Part shown: in pieces, positions 22,088-33,957 of the stretch
Position numbering within the stretch: position 1 is the stretch's first letter
How the letters are laid out: every line of letters begins with the position of its first letter
Source of the DNA: Uranotaenia lowii
Lineage: Eukaryota; Arthropoda; Insecta; Diptera; Culicidae
Direction of reading: 5' to 3'
Length of the DNA stretch: 64,000 nucleotides
Assembly: GCF_029784155.1 (NCBI RefSeq)
Contig: NC_073692.1
Location: 278,276,413 to 278,340,412 of the forward strand
Made by a program: the position numbers and the translations under genes
The notes under the pieces: model-generated
The model's database searches: none
The model's input: only the letters and a program-made list of their open reading frames with translations
Told to the model about the DNA's origin: nothing

Positions 22088-22250
22088 TCGTCTTGAGCAG
22101 CCGAGCTATAAGGTTGTGTTTTTTAATAGTGCTCTGAATCTCATAGGTGCTCGCAAGTTTTGGCAGTGTGTAGTTTGGCCTTGAAACTTCTAGTTTGTGC
22201 TGTAGAAAGTTCGACAACGTTGTGTTGTAAATATGTGACTAATCGGAACT

Positions 22251-23431
22251 TTGAAAATTATGGAGGAAGCCCGTGCCAACTCGCTTAGAGTTCATTTCGG
22301 ACCTGGAAAAATCGAACCAACTGTAAATGGTATTTTCCAGTTTATGAAGACTGAGATGGAGCTGAGCCCTGACAGTTTATTGGCCATGTATAAAGAGCCC
22401 AAAGAGCACAACGTGTATATAAAATTCAAGTCGGAAAAGCAATTGAAGTACTGCAGCTTCCATCTACAATGCAGTTTGGATATGATGATGGTCAATCGAA
22501 AAAGGTGACCATATCTGAAGCGGCCAACATTTTTAAGTATGTCCGGATCTTTAACCTTCCGCCTGAGGTTGAGGACCAAGAAATCTCGGAAGTGCTATCT
22601 AAATACGGAACAATTCATCGGATGGTGAAAAAAAAGTACGGCGCGGACACTGGCTTCCCAATATGGACGTCAGTAAGGGGAGTGCATATGGAGATACAGA
22701 AGGAAATTCCAGCAACTTTGCACGTCCGAAATTTCCAGGCACGTATTTACTACGAGGGACTGATGAACAAGTGTTTCGTATGCGGATGCAAGGACCATAT
22801 CAAAGCACAATGCCCCAAACGAGGCATTAACATCAACGATCGTTTGAACCAGAATGCTCCAGCACGCTATAGTGATGTCGCAGCTAGCACCAGCCGTTGG
22901 TTTCCAAACCGCAAAACCAACGTGGATAACCAAAGTGATGGTATGATCGTTCTGGGGAAGGTGTTGGAGAAGAAAAATTCGAACCCGAATAGCCAGCCGA
23001 AGCTGATAGATGTACCGAAGTCGAATGATGAGCCGAAGCCGGTTGAGGAGCCGAAGACGATGGTGCCGACCACGACTGCTGTACCGGAAGTGTTCGGTGC
23101 AACAAAACAAATGGTCACTCAACAAACGGAGGATGAACAACAACGGGAGGATGATGGTGGCCGAGACAGCGAAGATGTTTCTGATAGCGAATTGTCGGAA
23201 TCCAACGATGCCGAGATGACCGATGGTTTAGAGGAAACGAAAAACAGCAAAGGTAGGAAAAGGAAGACTCGAAATTTGCCAACTGTATCCGAAAACTCAA
23301 CCGAGTCAAATTCGGGTACATCTCCCGGTAAGTCAACGGCAAAAATATCATCGTCTCAGTGTATGATAACACGTGGTAGATCGAAGCAGCAGAAGATAGC
23401 AGCGAGTAATAAAACGTCTTCGTCGCAGTAG
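22251..23431 (+). pseudogene. L1/Tx1-like ORF1: RNA-binding zinc-knuckle protein, one frameshift
   Basis: The first part, MEEARANSLRVHFGPG and on to KFKSEKQLKYC, is open from 22251 to 22508. It continues in another frame from about 22469 with FGYDDGQSKKVTISEA. One indel near 22455-22480 joins them into a protein of about 390 residues. The second part holds IFNLPPEVEDQEI and EVLSKYGTIHRM (RRM-like), a CCHC knuckle CFVCGCKDHIKAQC at about 22771-22812, and a low-complexity acidic/Pro/Ser-rich tail ending at TAG 23429-23431. ORF1 proteins of this kind coat the element RNA. The frameshift should abolish the full product. Confidence 0.8.
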
Positions 23432-23658
23432 GATTTTTTTTTATTAAAGTTTTTCTTCTTGGTTTGATTTTTCTTTTGATTTTGTTTTTAAAGTTAGGTA
23501 ATATTAATTCAGAAAGTAGGGATAGGTTTTTTTTATCTTTCTATTTCTATTTCAATTTTTATTTTATTTTTATTTTTTATTTTCTTTTGTTGATATTTTT
23601 TTCTTTAAACAATAAATTAGTTTAGTGATATTTTTGAATTTTTTTTAATTTAATAACT

Positions 23659-26600
23659 ATGAATTTTATCACAAAAGTAGCAACTGTTAATTTAAACAGC
23701 ACGAGAACAGCTATTTACCAAAATCTTTTAAGGGACTTTATTTGGAACAACGATATAGATTTAATTTTTCTACAAGAGCTAAGCTATGAGAACTTCTCTT
23801 TTATCCCTTCTCATTTTGCGATTTTGAATGTTAATGACCAAAACACGGGAACCGGTATTTTAGTACGAAAATCATTCGAGCACAGCAATATTATTCTGGA
23901 TCCTAATGGAAGAGTATCTTCGCTGGTTGTTAATGGCATAAATTATGTCAATGTTTACGCTTTTTCTGGAAACAATAAGTATAAAGAAAGAGAAAAATTA
24001 TTCATAGAAGATTTACCTGTGCATTTTAATAAACCTGGGGCCTTTTACTCAGTACTTGGGGGTGACTTTAACTGCATTATCAATCAATTTGATTCGAATA
24101 GTAGCTCTCGATGTTTCTCAGTTAGTTTGAAACGAGTCGTTGACGCTTTAGATATGAAGGATGTTTTAGTTCATTTAAAAAAGAATACATACATTTTTAC
24201 CCGAGGTTTTTCCCTTTCAAGACTTGATAGATTTTATGTTTCTTCTCAATTAGTTCCATCAGTGATTGATGCTGAAACTATCCCAGTTCCCTTCTCAGAT
24301 CACTGTGCGGTCATTATTAAGATAAAAATTAACCAAAGTTGTTTACCTATTGTTGGCAGAAGTTACTAGAAAATTAATAGAAATTTGTTGAGAAATGAAA
24401 TGAAGAAATGAAGAAATATCTGATATCATCGAAAGCCAATATTCAAATTTGAAATCAAGGTCATTGTATTGTACTAATCGTTATGAATGGTGGTGTAACT
24501 TGGTTAAAGTTAAAATCAAACAAATTTTCAAAAATGAAAACTGGAAACAGAACCAATTGGTTAATCAGGAGAAGAGTTACTTCATCAATAGTTTAAACAC
24601 TTTGCAAATTCGTAAGAATGAGGGACATATCGTAGACAAAGACATTCATATAGTCAAATCAAGATTAATGGAAGAAGCGAAAAGAATAAAAAACTGTTGT
24701 CATATATCTGAAGCTTTTGGAATTATCCAAAACGAAAAAAATAGGTCTTTATCAAATATCTGCACAAATTCAAAAATATTCTAGTTCTCGTTTCTTAAAA
24801 TTGTTAAAAAACAACGAAATTACCAGTAATCCATCCATTCTTAAAGAAATTATTTTTATCCACTATTCAAAGCAATTTGCTGATTATGATCCATCCTGTA
24901 ACTTTAATAGTAATGAAAATCCGGTTAATGATATTTCAAAATGCCTAAACGAAGAACAACAGTCAGATTTAACAAAATTAATAACAGAGGAAGAAATTTT
25001 TGATACTTTGAAAACATGTGCTAAGAAAAAAACGCCAGGAATTGACGGTTTAAGCTACGAATTTTATTTAAAGTATTTCGATTTGATTAAAGAAGATTTG
25101 GTTAAAATATATAATGATTTTTTATTTGGAAGTGTTCAACCACCTGATGGTTTTGCATCCGGTGTGATTACTTTGATTCATAAAGGAGGATCAAAACATG
25201 AATTAGATAATTTCAGACCAATAAGCCTTCTCAACTGCGATTATAAATTATTCACCAAGATCATTGCAAATAGAATAGCCTTAGTTACAGATTCTGTTTT
25301 AGGCCCAGAGCAATCAGCTTGTCGGAAAGATCGATCATGTATAAGTAACTTAATGGATATAAGAAGGATTATTATGAAAGCAAATGAAACGGCTAAATTA
25401 AAAGGAGCAATTGTCAGTATTGATCTACAAAAAGCATTTGATAATGTAAACCATGATTTTCTTTGGGATGTTTTAAAAAAAATTCGTTTTCCTTTAAGTC
25501 TTATCAATTGCATTAAAAACCTTTATAAAGATGCTTCATCAAAAATTTTATTTAATGGATTTATGACTAATGAGTTTAGAATCAAGCGTTCTGTTCGACA
25601 AGGGTGTCCCTTGAGTATGCTACTATTCGTTTTATATATTGAACCACTGCTAAGACAAATAGACAAAGAAATTTCTGGAATTTTGATATATAATAAGTTT
25701 GTTAAAACTGTGGCCTATGCTGACGATATCAACATATTTATAAAAAATGACAATGAATTTGACTTGCTAAATCGCTGTTTTGCAAATTTTGAAACTTTTG
25801 GTAGGATTAAAATCAATTTGAAAAAATCAATTTTTCTTAGATTAAACAAATGCAATCTAGGACCCCAACAGATTAAGGAAGTTAACTCTTTGAAAATTTT
25901 AGGTGTTGAATTTTGCTGTAAAATTTTGGATATTATTAATTTAAATTATGATCGAATTATTAAAAACATAAAGTATTTTTTCTATTTACATGGATCGAGA
26001 AATCTTAATTTGTATCAAAAATGTTGGCTTATTAACGCTTTTGTGTTATCCAAGCTCTGGTATATGGCCCAAATCTTTCCTCCTAACAACAGACATATAG
26101 CAGTTATAAAATCAGAAGTCGGAAAATTTTTATGGGCTGGATATATTTTTAAGGTAAATAGGGATCAATTATATCTAAGCTGTACTGATGGAGGTTTGAG
26201 TCTTGTAGATCATGAGTCTAAAATAATGGCTTTATTTGCGAAAAAATTGAAGACTAAAGATGCAAACAACATAATGATAGAAAATTACATTCTAAGTTAT
26301 TCCAAACCCCACGTACTTCCTGTCTCCTTCAGAAACAGTATTGAAGCAACTAAAACTATAGTTGCAAACCCAGATTTAGTAGAATGTGCTCAGATATATA
26401 CAGATATACTAAATAGAAAAAATATTGTTCCAAAAGTAAAATTAGATCATCCCCATATTAACTGGGATATAGTTTGGAAAAATTGTCATCAAAAATATCT
26501 ATCATCTGAGGACCGAGCTAGAATTTTTGTGTTCTGTAACGATATTGTACCAAATCGAGAGAAGCTTTTTGCTTATGGTGTTGGAAATTTGGTTGATGGT

Positions 26601-26894
26601 AATTGTCAAAGGTGCTCCATGGCTGATAATAATTATCACAGGCTTGCTGAATGCACAGAATCTAAAAAAGTGTCAGATTGGATAAAAGAAATGATCTGGA
26701 AAAGGTGTAAAATGAAAATTAATAATCTAGAAGATCTTCTCTTAAAAGAAGTGGATCCGAATAATAAGAACGAAAAGGCTGCTCTGTGGTTTTGTAGCAA
26801 AGCAATGACGCATTGCTTTAAATTTTTTCCGAATGCTTCATTGTACCAATTAAAAAGAGAAATGCGCAATTTGAGATGGGAAAATGGTGTTTGA
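23659..26894 (+). pseudogene. L1/Tx1-like ORF2: endonuclease and reverse transcriptase, frameshifted
   Basis: From the ATG at 23659 an endonuclease domain of 236 residues is open: VATVNLNSTR, FLQELSYENF (catalytic Glu), LGGDFNCII and PFSDHCAVII (SDH) near its end. It stops at TAG 24367-24369. The linker resumes in another frame (24449-24784) and then a third (24717-26894), so at least two indels are present; the A/G-rich near-duplication GAAATGAAGAAATGAAG (24397-24415) may mark one. The RT has TPGIDGLSYEFY, FRPISLLNCDYK, IDLQKAFDNVNHDFLW, VRQGCPLSMLLFVLY and catalytic YADD (AYADDINIF, about 25714-25740), followed by a C-terminal domain with a Cys/His cluster (CQRCSMADNNYHRLAEC). It belongs to the L1/Tx1 group and is inactive as written. 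Confidence 0.85.
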
Positions 26895-27014
26895 AAAAGA
26901 ATTTGGAGATCGTTTGAATTGCTTTTAATTGTATGTGTAAAGAAAAAGGGTAGCTTAGGATGTCAGGTTTATTGTAAATTAGTTGTAAGTTTTTTTTAAT
27001 TTAATAAAAAAAAA

Positions 27015-27083
27015 GTCATTTTTTGTAAACACGTTTATTAACAAATGTTACAAGTTACATACAATGAAAAAGTCTAATGCAGT
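27015..27083 (+). repeat. 69-bp target-site duplication, right copy
   Basis: Directly follows the A-rich tail of the LINE and is identical to 22019-22087. Downstream sequence (AATATGTAAC) differs from that after the left copy. Confidence 0.9.
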
Positions 27084-28496
27084 AATATGTAACTGATTAT
27101 TGATCTCTTACACAAAATTTTATACATAATTGTCCCTCAAAGTCTTGTAATCTTTGTGAAACAGAAAGAAAACGAAAGAGAATATGAACTGAGCATAATC
27201 CTCCAGCGTTTTCACTGGTAATCAGATTACTACCGATTGACTCAAGATCAGGATCGGGAATCAATATCAAATCCAGTATCATTAGCAGAAGTCGTAATCC
27301 GAATTCAGGATCAGCATTTGTATCAAAGAAGAAAGCCCGGATTTTGAATCCAGAATCTAAATCAGGAAACCGAATTCGGATTTTGGATCCACCAAGCAAA
27401 CATTTAACTAGGTATACCGCAGAAACAAAGATATAAAAACGCTTATACCAGAATGAAAAATTGTGTTAAACTTACCAAAATAGAAGGGGAGACGCATGCT
27501 ATACGCGCCAATTAAGCAGAATACTGATTTAATCAAATATATACACATCGAATATGTGTATAAAAACTATACGCACATGAGCAGGCATCTGTTTTCTATA
27601 CATTGGAGTAATTTTTATGATGAAACTTCCGACAGATTTCAAGAAAACGATTTTATTATAACTGTTGTCTAAAATGCCGAACTTCAAACCGTGCGGGCTT
27701 AATACACCTATTTTTTTGAGCAAAATTTCTGTTTTTCTGACAGTGACCCTATAATTTTACTGAAAATGCTCAAAATTGATAACTTTTATACGATAAAGCT
27801 GAAGTTTTATAAAAATCTATACCTTTTATAATGTTATGGATAAAACAAAAGTTAGTGTTGCCATATTACTGAGACAGTTCATCCATAGGACAAATTCTAT
27901 CATATCTGTTAAGATATCTTTAATTCTCTCTTAAGATGTTAATTAGAGCTTGGATTCGAAGTTTTTATGATGAAAACCATATATTTATCGTTCTTTTCCT
28001 GTTATTTTAGGATAGATGTATTTTACAAACATGATGAGGGCCTACAAAAACATTATCTTATTCCACTTTCTAATCATAATGAAACCTTCGAAGCGTACCA
28101 CCCTCAAAATGCATTGATTAGATATGTTGCCTTGTAAGCCATTTCGTCAAACGACCGTAGGCGCATAATAAGTAGATTTCAAAAATATATTGGCGATTTC
28201 ATTACTCCTACAACAAACAAAATATACAATCATGAACAATTTGAAGTAAATAAAAAAATCGCCGTGACCGAGGATCGATCTTCAAGCCTCCGGGTCAGCT
28301 CTCCAGCACCTTACCAGAAGTCCAATTAATAAGTTATTAAAACTTTTCTCTTTATAAGATAGTGTCCCATCATGCAATTTTTTTTTCGAATCGGGAAGAG
28401 AGGAAGAGACCCGATCGAGTGCCCATTCGTCGTAAATCAGAAAAAATATTGACCCTTATAAATCGCCTGATATTGCTCAACATATTTATGGCTTTC
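27084..28496. other. AT-rich, no gene; contains fragments of the dispersed repeat
   Basis: A GATCAGGATC/GGATCC-rich degenerate stretch lies at about 27235-27400. A block near 28060-28110 (CCACTTTCTAATCATAATGA) matches the end of the dispersed repeat copy at 5179-5260. Nothing else is recognised. Confidence 0.4.
28255..28325 (-). repeat. tRNA-like fragment, possible SINE head
   Basis: On the minus strand a pol III B-box-like GATCGATCC (28280-28272) follows TGGTAAGGTGCTGGAGAGC and GACCCGGAGGC, and a T7 run terminates it. This looks like a decayed tRNA or tRNA-derived SINE. A full cloverleaf does not fold cleanly by eye, so a functional tRNA is unlikely. Confidence 0.3.
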
Positions 28497-30195
28497 TGAG
28501 CAACGAATATTTATATAAGGTAGTGCCAAGAGCCATGTAGGTTTATTTTAATGACATGTAATGTATCGAAAATTTATATGAAAATGGTAGAAATTTCATA
28601 GAAAAGCACGTTTTAGAACGAAAATAAATTTAAATTTATTTTGACTATTTTCATTGATAACTTTATTTTGATTGTGTTCTAAGGCCTCTATTTCATTATG
28701 TTATGATTTTTTTGATCCTTTGAAAATTGCATCATGTATTTTTTATCTTATTTTCTTAATGAATGCAATGTCTCCTTAGAATTCAGCTTTAAAAAGCTTC
28801 AAAAAGATCTAGCTGGGGATAATTGAGAATTCAACCGATTGTCATGATTTTTATCCTTGTTTCCCATGTATAATTTTTATGCAGAACAATCAACATCAAA
28901 CTCGGTGCACTGAAATTCCAATAGAAGATTGTGGTTTTGTTAAAAAAAAATTAGACTTTGATTACTTTATTGTAATAAAGCTATGATCATTTAGCATCCG
29001 GACACTTTATTTCGGTGATAGCTACGGTACTAAAGCTCGGATATGCAAAATTTGAGTAGATATGCAAAATTTTAGTATTTTTGTGTTAGTTATGAAAAGG
29101 ACCATCTTGCCTATTTTTTCAGATTTTTAAATTTACGTGTGTTTGAGATATTTACGATGCAAAACGACATGGTAAAAATAATTTTACACAAGCGCCTCGG
29201 AAATTTTTCATTTTCGACTTGAAAACTCAGCAACTGTTGATTTTTTCTGATTTTTGTTTTGGCCCAAATGGTTAAGAAGTATAAGAAGCCACTCTAGGAT
29301 GCTCAAGAAGTTCAAACCTAGCATCGGAGTGGGACCCTTGATCTCAAATATGGGTAAAAAGACTAAGGTTATTGAGAATAATAGAAAGTAGATCCCTACC
29401 TATGCAGTGAATCCGTTTCTGGCAGGCTTTTTGACTAGTAGATATCAAGTAAATAACTAATAGTGAGCAGTTTCATAGACCGCAATTTGTGCAACCGATT
29501 TTTACGCAATGTGACAGATGTGTTCCGATGAACTAAGAAATTTCTGTTTAAACCAAATTTAAAAGATCAAATTCTTAGAGATGCCTACTCATGTGTAAAA
29601 TATCATGATTTTGCAGAAGTTTTACTTCTGTGGAATACATAATCATTACTGAAAAAAGTTTGCAAAGATAAAAAATGCATTCTTATTATAAAATAAGAGT
29701 TTTTCTTGTAAACAACGATAAATTATTTTTTTATATTTTTACATTAAATATCATATTAACACCTTCATTTACTCCATAGAAAGTTTTTCGATCAAATGAG
29801 TAGTTTTTAAAATACACACGTTTGTAACTGTTCAGATTCTAAATGATCATAGCCTTAATAAGCTAAAACTTCATGGACAACTTTGAACTAATTTAAAGGT
29901 TTACAAATTTGAGTTGGAAAAATCCACCATTTTCTCGAATTTCGATGTTCTATTTCAAAGAAATATTACTCGAAAATCCAACTTTTTGTACCGATCTTAA
30001 AGAATAAGAGACCTTCTAGAATAACATGTTTTCAAAGTACATACCTAATTTCTAGCAGATTATTCTAATTATCATCGAAAAAGGTAAGTTTTACAGTAAA
30101 TTAACTCATTTTTTGTGATTGTGATGTCGCAGTCTGTACCAATACTAGAGCAGGGCTGCCTTAACACCACCTACTTTAATAAATTCTTGCTTTTA
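28497..30195 (+). repeat. Dispersed repeat family, copy B (interrupted)
   Basis: Homologous to 4321-5175 in the same orientation, in two blocks: 28497-28980 and 29853-30195. The gap is filled by the insertion at 28981-29852. Shared landmarks are given under copy A. No protein. Confidence 0.65.
28981..29852. mobile_element. Putative TIR insertion inside dispersed repeat copy B
   Basis: Ends CTATGATCATTTAG (28981-28994) and its exact complement CTAAATGATCATAG (29839-29852) bound 872 bp that are absent from the homologous copy A. The flanks read TAATAAAG on the left and CCTTAATAAGC on the right, so a TSD is unclear. There is no coding sequence. A MITE-like insertion is the simplest reading. Confidence 0.45.
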
Positions 30196-30384
30196 AAAAC
30201 ATATTTACGAGCAAAGTTCTCATTTGTTCAATTCCAAATGTTTTGCGCAAGGAGTCTCGTAACAAATCATGAAAAATCACTCAGAATTATCATTCATACG
30301 ATAGCCTCGAAAATCTCAACATAAATAACTAATGTTATCATTTCTATCACGATTTCATGTTAGCTGGGCAAGAATTAAATTTAG

Positions 30385-30765
30385 CTTAAATATCCAGGAT
30401 CAAGATTAGGATCATGATTCAGGACCCGGATCCAGGATTGAGGATAAGGATCTCAAGGATTTTGTGATCAGGATCAGAATTTAAGATCCGAAATCTGAAA
30501 CAGATCAGAATTAAGTACCATTATTCAGGATTCAGGATCATAGTCATGTATCCAGAATGGAGGAATAATATGAATATCAGCGTTAAGAATCTACATGAGG
30601 ACAATACATAGAAAAGAGTCCAGGGTCGAGGATCAGAACTTGGGATCAGGATTTGAGAATTGAAATTGGGTACTGAAGCATTGGAATGAAGCATTCAGAA
30701 TTCCAAATCAGGATCCGAAAGCAAGGACTAAAATCAACAAGAATCAAAGTTCAGGGTTTTGATTT
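30385..30765. repeat. Degenerate GGATCA/AGGAT-rich simple repeat
   Basis: Dozens of GGATCA, AGGATT and GGATCC variants occur over about 380 bp with no fixed period. A similar stretch lies near 27235-27400. It looks like a decayed microsatellite. Confidence 0.6.
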
Positions 30766-31658
30766 GATTTTTAAAGCCTATAACTATGATTTTTACGATA
30801 AGTTAACCACCGTTTAAAGTTCACAACCATGGAATCAGGTAATGGTTGGATCAACCACGACCATATCAAATAATCATAGACCCGGCTTCCGTGAACATGG
30901 TCCATCAATGAGAAAAACTTTCACGCTGTAAACAGTTGCTTGATAGCATCCTACAGCCGCCACAATTTGCTTGGTACCTAGATTTTTTTGGAGAAGAAAA
31001 CTGGTCACTTGTTTACGTCAATTGACAGATGAAGGTTAGAGCTGCTAATACACCCACAAAAAATCCTTGAAAACGACCCAAAACAGACTACTAAAAATTT
31101 TCGCATTTGTTATGGGTCATGTATATTATTAAATCACAGTTTTGGGTCAACATCAATGAAAATATTGTTAGTGGACGATATCTATGGGTGATCTATGGGT
31201 CGTCTCAAAATTCGATTGCAAGATCCAACTTCCTAGCTCACACGATTGACTGAGCTTTTTGAAGATTTATGGGATGTGCAGAGAGAAAAAAAATCGTACA
31301 ACAATAGGAGTAATATTAAATTAACGTGGGCATTGGGTACAGACAACCTGTTTCTATTTTACATAATTTGTTTTTTAGAATTTGAATATATGTCACTAAT
31401 TTCGAACTATTGGATCAGGCGTAGCCAACGACGTAGAGGAGCCACTCATAACGATGAGTGAAGGAAGCCAGCCATTCGCCAGCTGAATAGGACGAAAAAC
31501 TATGTAAATAAAAAAAAAGTTATCAATCAATAATAATCTACTTAAAATTTTGTGCGGATTAGTCAGCAATGACTGAAAAACAGCATAAAAACCTGAATCC
31601 TGCAATTATTTAGCTGAGCAACGAATGGCAAATCACATCTAGTGTTTTTGGTCTTTCT
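30766..31658. other. No recognised feature
   Basis: No transposon ends or coding motifs were recognised. The open frame at 31246-31461 has no domain and lies in ordinary AT-rich sequence. Confidence 0.4.
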
Positions 31659-31671
31659 GTATGTAAATAGT

Positions 31672-31811
31672 GGCTAGCTAAGTAGACAATGTGCAACTCG
31701 AGACCCCATACACCCAACCTTCGGGTAGTGGTCATATCACCTCTTGTCTGCAACTCCGATTCTCTACCTCCCCGTGGTGCTAGCTGGGGTGCGAGCAACC
31801 TTAGCGGAGAT
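31672..31811 (+). ncRNA. HDV-like self-cleaving ribozyme (predicted)
   Basis: P1: 31672-31678 (GGCUAGC) with 31779-31785 (GCUAGCU), 7 bp with the HDV-like G1-U. P2: UCUCU (31761-31765) with GGAGA (31806-31810). P3: ACC (31766-31768) with GGU (31776-31778), loop UCCCCGU. GG at 31786-31787 can form P1.1 with loop Cs. An additional 8-bp helix, 31682-31689 with 31744-31751, is capped by a further hairpin (ACCC..GGGT, about 31711-31727). Candidate catalytic C is 31800. Compared with the copy at 11931-12054 the helices are kept by compensating substitutions. Confidence 0.75.
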
Positions 31812-32034
31812 CGGGTACCCAACCCCGGTGGATGCTTTGGTCGTATGCAGACTGAGTCAGGGGGCTTCGTACGCGTCTGTTCTCCATGTCAGGGGCGGCG
31901 TGCGGAGTGCAACAGCGTCCTGGTGGTGTTCGGGACCCAAAACAGCAACATCACGACGGTCCTCCTGCGAGATAGTGGGGTTAGCTGCGGGCCTTGCGAG
32001 CCTGTGACTACAAGAAACATAAGCAACGAACAAC
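31672..32034 (+). mobile_element. 363-bp non-autonomous RTE-related element with 5' ribozyme
   Basis: 13-bp direct repeats GTATGTAAATAGT flank it (31659-31671, 32035-32047). The left half aligns with the 5' end of the RTE LINE at 8644-12058 (reverse complement), including the GACCCCATA, GGAGATCGGGTACCCAACCC and GGTGGATGCTTTGGTCG blocks. The right half is not recognisable from that LINE and ends ACATAAGCAACGAACAAC, a tail unlike the TAAAC tail of the long copy. It is SINE-like in size and layout. The first base after the TSD is the predicted ribozyme G1. No ORF2 is present, so it would depend on another RTE's proteins. Confidence 0.8.
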
Positions 32035-32048
32035 GTATGTAAATAGTG

Positions 32049-33514
32049 TCTATTTTTTTCGGCCTTTCAGAATTCTTGGCCTTTTCAGCCAAAGATAAAA
32101 GCCAACATCTGACTCTCTTGGATAATTTCGAAAATTCTTACATGTTGCCGAGAGTAAACAAGCTTCATCCAAAACTGTTCCCAATCGTACATGGAATAAA
32201 ATGTCCGTAATAGTGAAGCGTTTCGCTTACGATGAACTTGAGAAAGATCTGAAGCTCGTTATGATGATAAAAAGTGGAATTTGTCTCAAGCATATGGTGT
32301 GATTGATCATTTATGAATCGCCTTTGAATTCGAATGAAATCTGATTATTTCTTAACAGTTAGTTTAAAACTAATGTGGATTTGATTTGTATTCGAACTTT
32401 TTTAAAACCCCGTACAGGAATAACAAGAATTATATTGATACAAGACAGGTTAATTCTACGTTAACCTTGCGGTCGTGTGGTCAACACAATCTTTTCAACT
32501 TTTCAAAAGAATAAAAACAAAGAGCATCCAAATTTCCAGCATTTTGGAACACTGTTCTGATCGGGAAGCTGTGAACCACGAGAGTACGGCGTAGTAAGTA
32601 AACACATGCATAATTCCCGTTCAGTTAAATCAATTTCGTGCGAACAAGAGCCGCTGCGTTGATGGGAATGGAAGAAGGACAACAACGCACGCGACGCGCT
32701 AAGGAGATGCCCGCTGGGGAAAAAGATGTATAAGCCTGTCGCTGCCAACCAGCCAAAGTGCTGCTCTAAGTTGAGCCGTCGCTCGTTGAGCTGAGTCGTC
32801 TTCGTCGTCGTCATCGTTCACTTTGGTTTGGATGAATTGACGACGGTTATGATAATGTTGTCAAGGCGTGTTTCAATCCAATTGTGGCAGATTTAGGATG
32901 ATTTCCACCTGATAGGCGGGAGAAACATAATCGAATTCTCGTCGTCGAAACCCGGTACTGGTCTGGTCTGGTCTGATAATGATGGTTGCTTGGTAAATAA
33001 ATCGGATCCTGCGAGGAATTATCCCCGCGGTAGTGTCTTGCTTGTGCAGAGTTAATGGCGTTCGATTGCCTTATCGACTCGGGAGCTCCTTTAGTCGGTA
33101 AATTCTAAAGTTTGTAAGCTTATTAACTGCATAAGACGATTCGATAATGTATACCTTTGGGAAGTGAGGATGCGAAATGTTCGAGATTCGCACGTTTGAG
33201 TTAGGGAAGATGTTCTTAAATTCGGTGGTGAGAGTTTTCTGATTTATATCCATCTCAGCGTCTTTTCAATAAAATTTGCAAAGATTTAGATAGTTCTAAA
33301 TATTTTTTTTAGCTGGAGAATTCGGGAAAATATTATATAACTAGGATTAATTTGTAAATCATTTAGTCCTGTCCAAGAAAGGCTCCATAATATGCGATGT
33401 GTAATGTTGCAACGCGGCTCATGACCATTGTTTAGTACATGAGCAGTTTGGAAGACCTATATTATTAGATTAATTAAGATAAATCACCGTGAAATTTGTT
33501 TGAAACTAATTTTT
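32049..33514. other. No recognised element; GC-rich island about 32460-33260
   Basis: The island includes CGTCGTCGTCATCG-type repeats (about 32798-32817) and Inr-like TCAGT elements, as seen in arthropod promoter or 5'-UTR sequence, but no coding exon or clear splice pair can be identified. Treat it as candidate host single-copy DNA. Confidence 0.35.
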
Positions 33515-33665
33515 ACGGCCTTATCGGTGAACGTTATGTTCATAATGTTCATAATGAGAACAGGTGTTGAAAATGAGCGGGAAGAAATCTCTTTCTATTC
33601 ATCTATATTTTTCAAATCTAAAAATGTTCTCAATATGAGAACATAACATTCACTGATAAGACCGT
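33515..33665. mobile_element. Small MITE, 151 bp, inverted arms ~45 bp
   Basis: ACGGCCTTATCGGTGAACGT at the left and ACGGTCTTATCAGTGAATGT at the right (reverse complement) continue into TTATGTTC. The arms are imperfect but extended, and the loop is unrelated. A TA or TAC duplication at the edges is possible. No coding sequence. Confidence 0.6.
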
Positions 33666-33834
33666 ACAAATGAATTTTAAATCATTTTACTTAGTTCATT
33701 GGAGAATATTTTAGAATTTCGCTGGGCCTGGGGTCTGAAAAAATTGATCGGGTATAATACTCTTGCAGGTTTTTTTAAAAGAATTTTGAAGTAACCTTAA
33801 TCACGAGTAACTCTTGACTTTTATCTTGAAACTG

Positions 33835-33957
33835 ACTTTTTATGAAAGGAGGGTCCCCATACAAAGTTATCTCTTCTTCACATCATATATATAAAAATGG
33901 AGGCGTTTTCTTTGTGATAACATCACGTATGAATGGTCGGTCGGAATGAAGTGAAAT
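33835..33957 (+). repeat. Orphan partial copy of the Helitron 5' tandem unit
   Basis: The tail of one unit (TTTTTATGAAAGGAGGGTCC onward, 33837-33882) is followed by the head of another (from TC at 33883 to GAATGAAGTGAAA at 33957), where homology stops abruptly. It lies about 230 bp upstream of the main Helitron, outside the host TIR element. Confidence 0.7.

Larger units (their letters stand above)
22088..27014 (+). mobile_element. Full-length L1/Tx1-like LINE with two ORFs
   Basis: A 4,927-bp insertion lies between perfect 69-bp direct repeats. It has a 5' UTR of about 160 bp, ORF1 with a zinc knuckle, a T-rich intergenic spacer, ORF2 with endonuclease and RT, and a 3' end TTAATAAAAAAAAA. 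The two-ORF layout, the APE-type endonuclease and RT motifs such as GPEQSACRKDRS put it in the L1/Tx1 group. The perfect TSD implies recent insertion even though both ORFs are broken. Confidence 0.85.

Noticed and set aside
28255..28325. Functional tRNA gene
   Set aside because: Only B-box-like and weak A-box-like motifs are present. Acceptor and T-arm pairing fail by eye, so it was kept only as a tRNA-like repeat.
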